The position numbers were made by a program, and so were the translations under genes. From the NCBI GenBank assembly GCA_015258095.1, contig JABZIV010000030.1, forward strand, positions 1 through 23,749: DNA of 23,749 nucleotides, written 5' to 3'. The stretch comes from Lachnospiraceae bacterium. Lineage in GTDB: Bacteria; Bacillota; Clostridia; Lachnospirales; Lachnospiraceae. The notes below the pieces were generated by a model. The model saw nothing but the letters and a program-made list of their open reading frames with translations, was not told the DNA's origin and did not search any database. This document shows, piece by piece, positions 23,155 to 23,749 of this stretch; the first letter of the stretch is position 1; each line of letters begins with the position of its first letter.

Positions 23155-23245
23155 AAATTATCTTGTATGATGTTTTCAGAAGCAAAAACACCACTTTCCT
23201 TTCTTTTTAATACCGTGGCTCAATACAGTTAGATACTGTGTACTT

Positions 23246-23749
23246 TTGATCTTATTCTGTAGCTTTGACTACTCGAAGGAGTGTATTGCCGCTAGCTTTA
23301 TCTGTACAGCCTATGTTGATGAGGTCTTTCCTGAGCTCCAATACTTTTTTAAATCCGGTTTGCATCAGGAGTCTGTCTATGCCCTCCTGAAGGAGGCTCC
23401 TACACCGGAGACCATTGCTTCCATGCATATGACTCATCTCGCAAGTCTACTGATGAAAAACTCGCATGGCCACTTCACAAGAGATCAGACCAAAGAAGTA
23501 AGAGTTCTTGCACGGAAGTCTGTCGGTACATCTGGCAGTGCTCTATCTATTCAGATAACTCACTCCATCGCGCAGATCGAGTTACTGGATAGCCAGTTAA
23601 ACAAGATTGAAGAAGAGATGACTGACATCATGAAATTCAATGACTCAGTTATCATGACCATTCCGGGTATCGGTTATATCAACGGCGGAATGTACTCGGT
23701 GAAATAGGTAATATTCACCGTTTCTCCAGTCCCGGTAAGCTGCTTGCCT
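23246..23749 (+). pseudogene. IS110-family transposase remnant, N-terminally truncated and frameshifted, running off the right edge
   Basis: The readable frame covers the middle of an IS110 transposase: YVDEVFPELQYFF, TPETIASMHMTHLASLL, the helical ALSIQITHSIAQIELLD segment, and IPGIGYINGGM at the start of the Transposase_20 (helix-hairpin-helix) domain. It then hits TAG at 23705-23707. One extra base near 23692-23694 would restore the family continuation: codons from 23695 read LGEIGNIHRFSSPGKLLA to the window end. The N-terminal DEDD nuclease domain is absent; the bases before about 23262 do not encode it in any frame I could find. The element is therefore a degraded copy that should not transpose by itself. 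Confidence 0.85.

Noticed and set aside
23221..23245. Short ACAGT/ACTGT inverted repeat as an IS end
   Set aside because: Five-base arms are too short, and IS110 elements generally lack terminal inverted repeats.

Overview
The window looks like a low-to-mid GC Gram-positive anaerobe of the class Clostridia, most likely Lachnospiraceae. This is inferred from protein style, the strong GGAGG ribosome binding sites, a lipoprotein SBP with a MalF/MalG-type importer, a CIRCE-controlled Hsp20, a choline-binding-repeat surface flavoprotein and a Clostridia-like IS110 remnant. No marker gene fixes the genus.

Region 1 (1-3016, plus strand) is the end of a cell-surface glycosylation operon. It holds the Gly/Gln-rich repetitive tail of a protein cut by the left edge, a GT2 polyprenyl-phosphate sugar synthase fused to a GtrA membrane domain, a membrane-anchored phosphodiester glycosidase (NAGPA family), and a translationally coupled four-helix membrane protein. 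It ends at a bidirectional terminator. Convergent to it lies an OmpR-type two-component pair (response regulator 4377-5054, histidine kinase 3020-4384). The kinase has a 12-bp tandem repeat in its extracytoplasmic domain.

Region 2 (5065-15130, minus strand) is a ten-kilobase glycan-use locus. In transcription order it encodes a CE2-like SGNH esterase, a GH20-type beta-N-acetylhexosaminidase, a sugar-binding lipoprotein, two ABC permeases, a three-domain GHL10-like/GNAT/GNAT fusion and a DUF4127 protein. A good sigma-A promoter (-35 at 13997-14002, -10 at 13975-13980) overlaps a small palindrome upstream of the hexosaminidase. A hairpin separates the binding-protein gene from the permeases. 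No ATPase or dedicated sugar regulator is present. The combination points to uptake and intracellular breakdown of an acetylated amino-sugar glycan, but the steps carried out by the fusion protein and DUF4127 are not established.

Region 3 (15131-20081) has a nicotinamidase-like hydrolase (plus strand) divergent from the esterase across an 18-bp perfect palindrome. It also has a PepV-like M20 dipeptidase and a 791-residue surface protein with cell-wall-binding repeats and one intact plus one degenerate FMN-binding motif.

Region 4 (20082-23749) has Hsp20 with a textbook promoter, CIRCE and terminator, an S66 LD-carboxypeptidase-like enzyme, a tiny thioredoxin-like protein and a CobW/G3E GTPase. 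It ends in an IS110-family transposase remnant that is truncated at its N-terminus and frameshifted.
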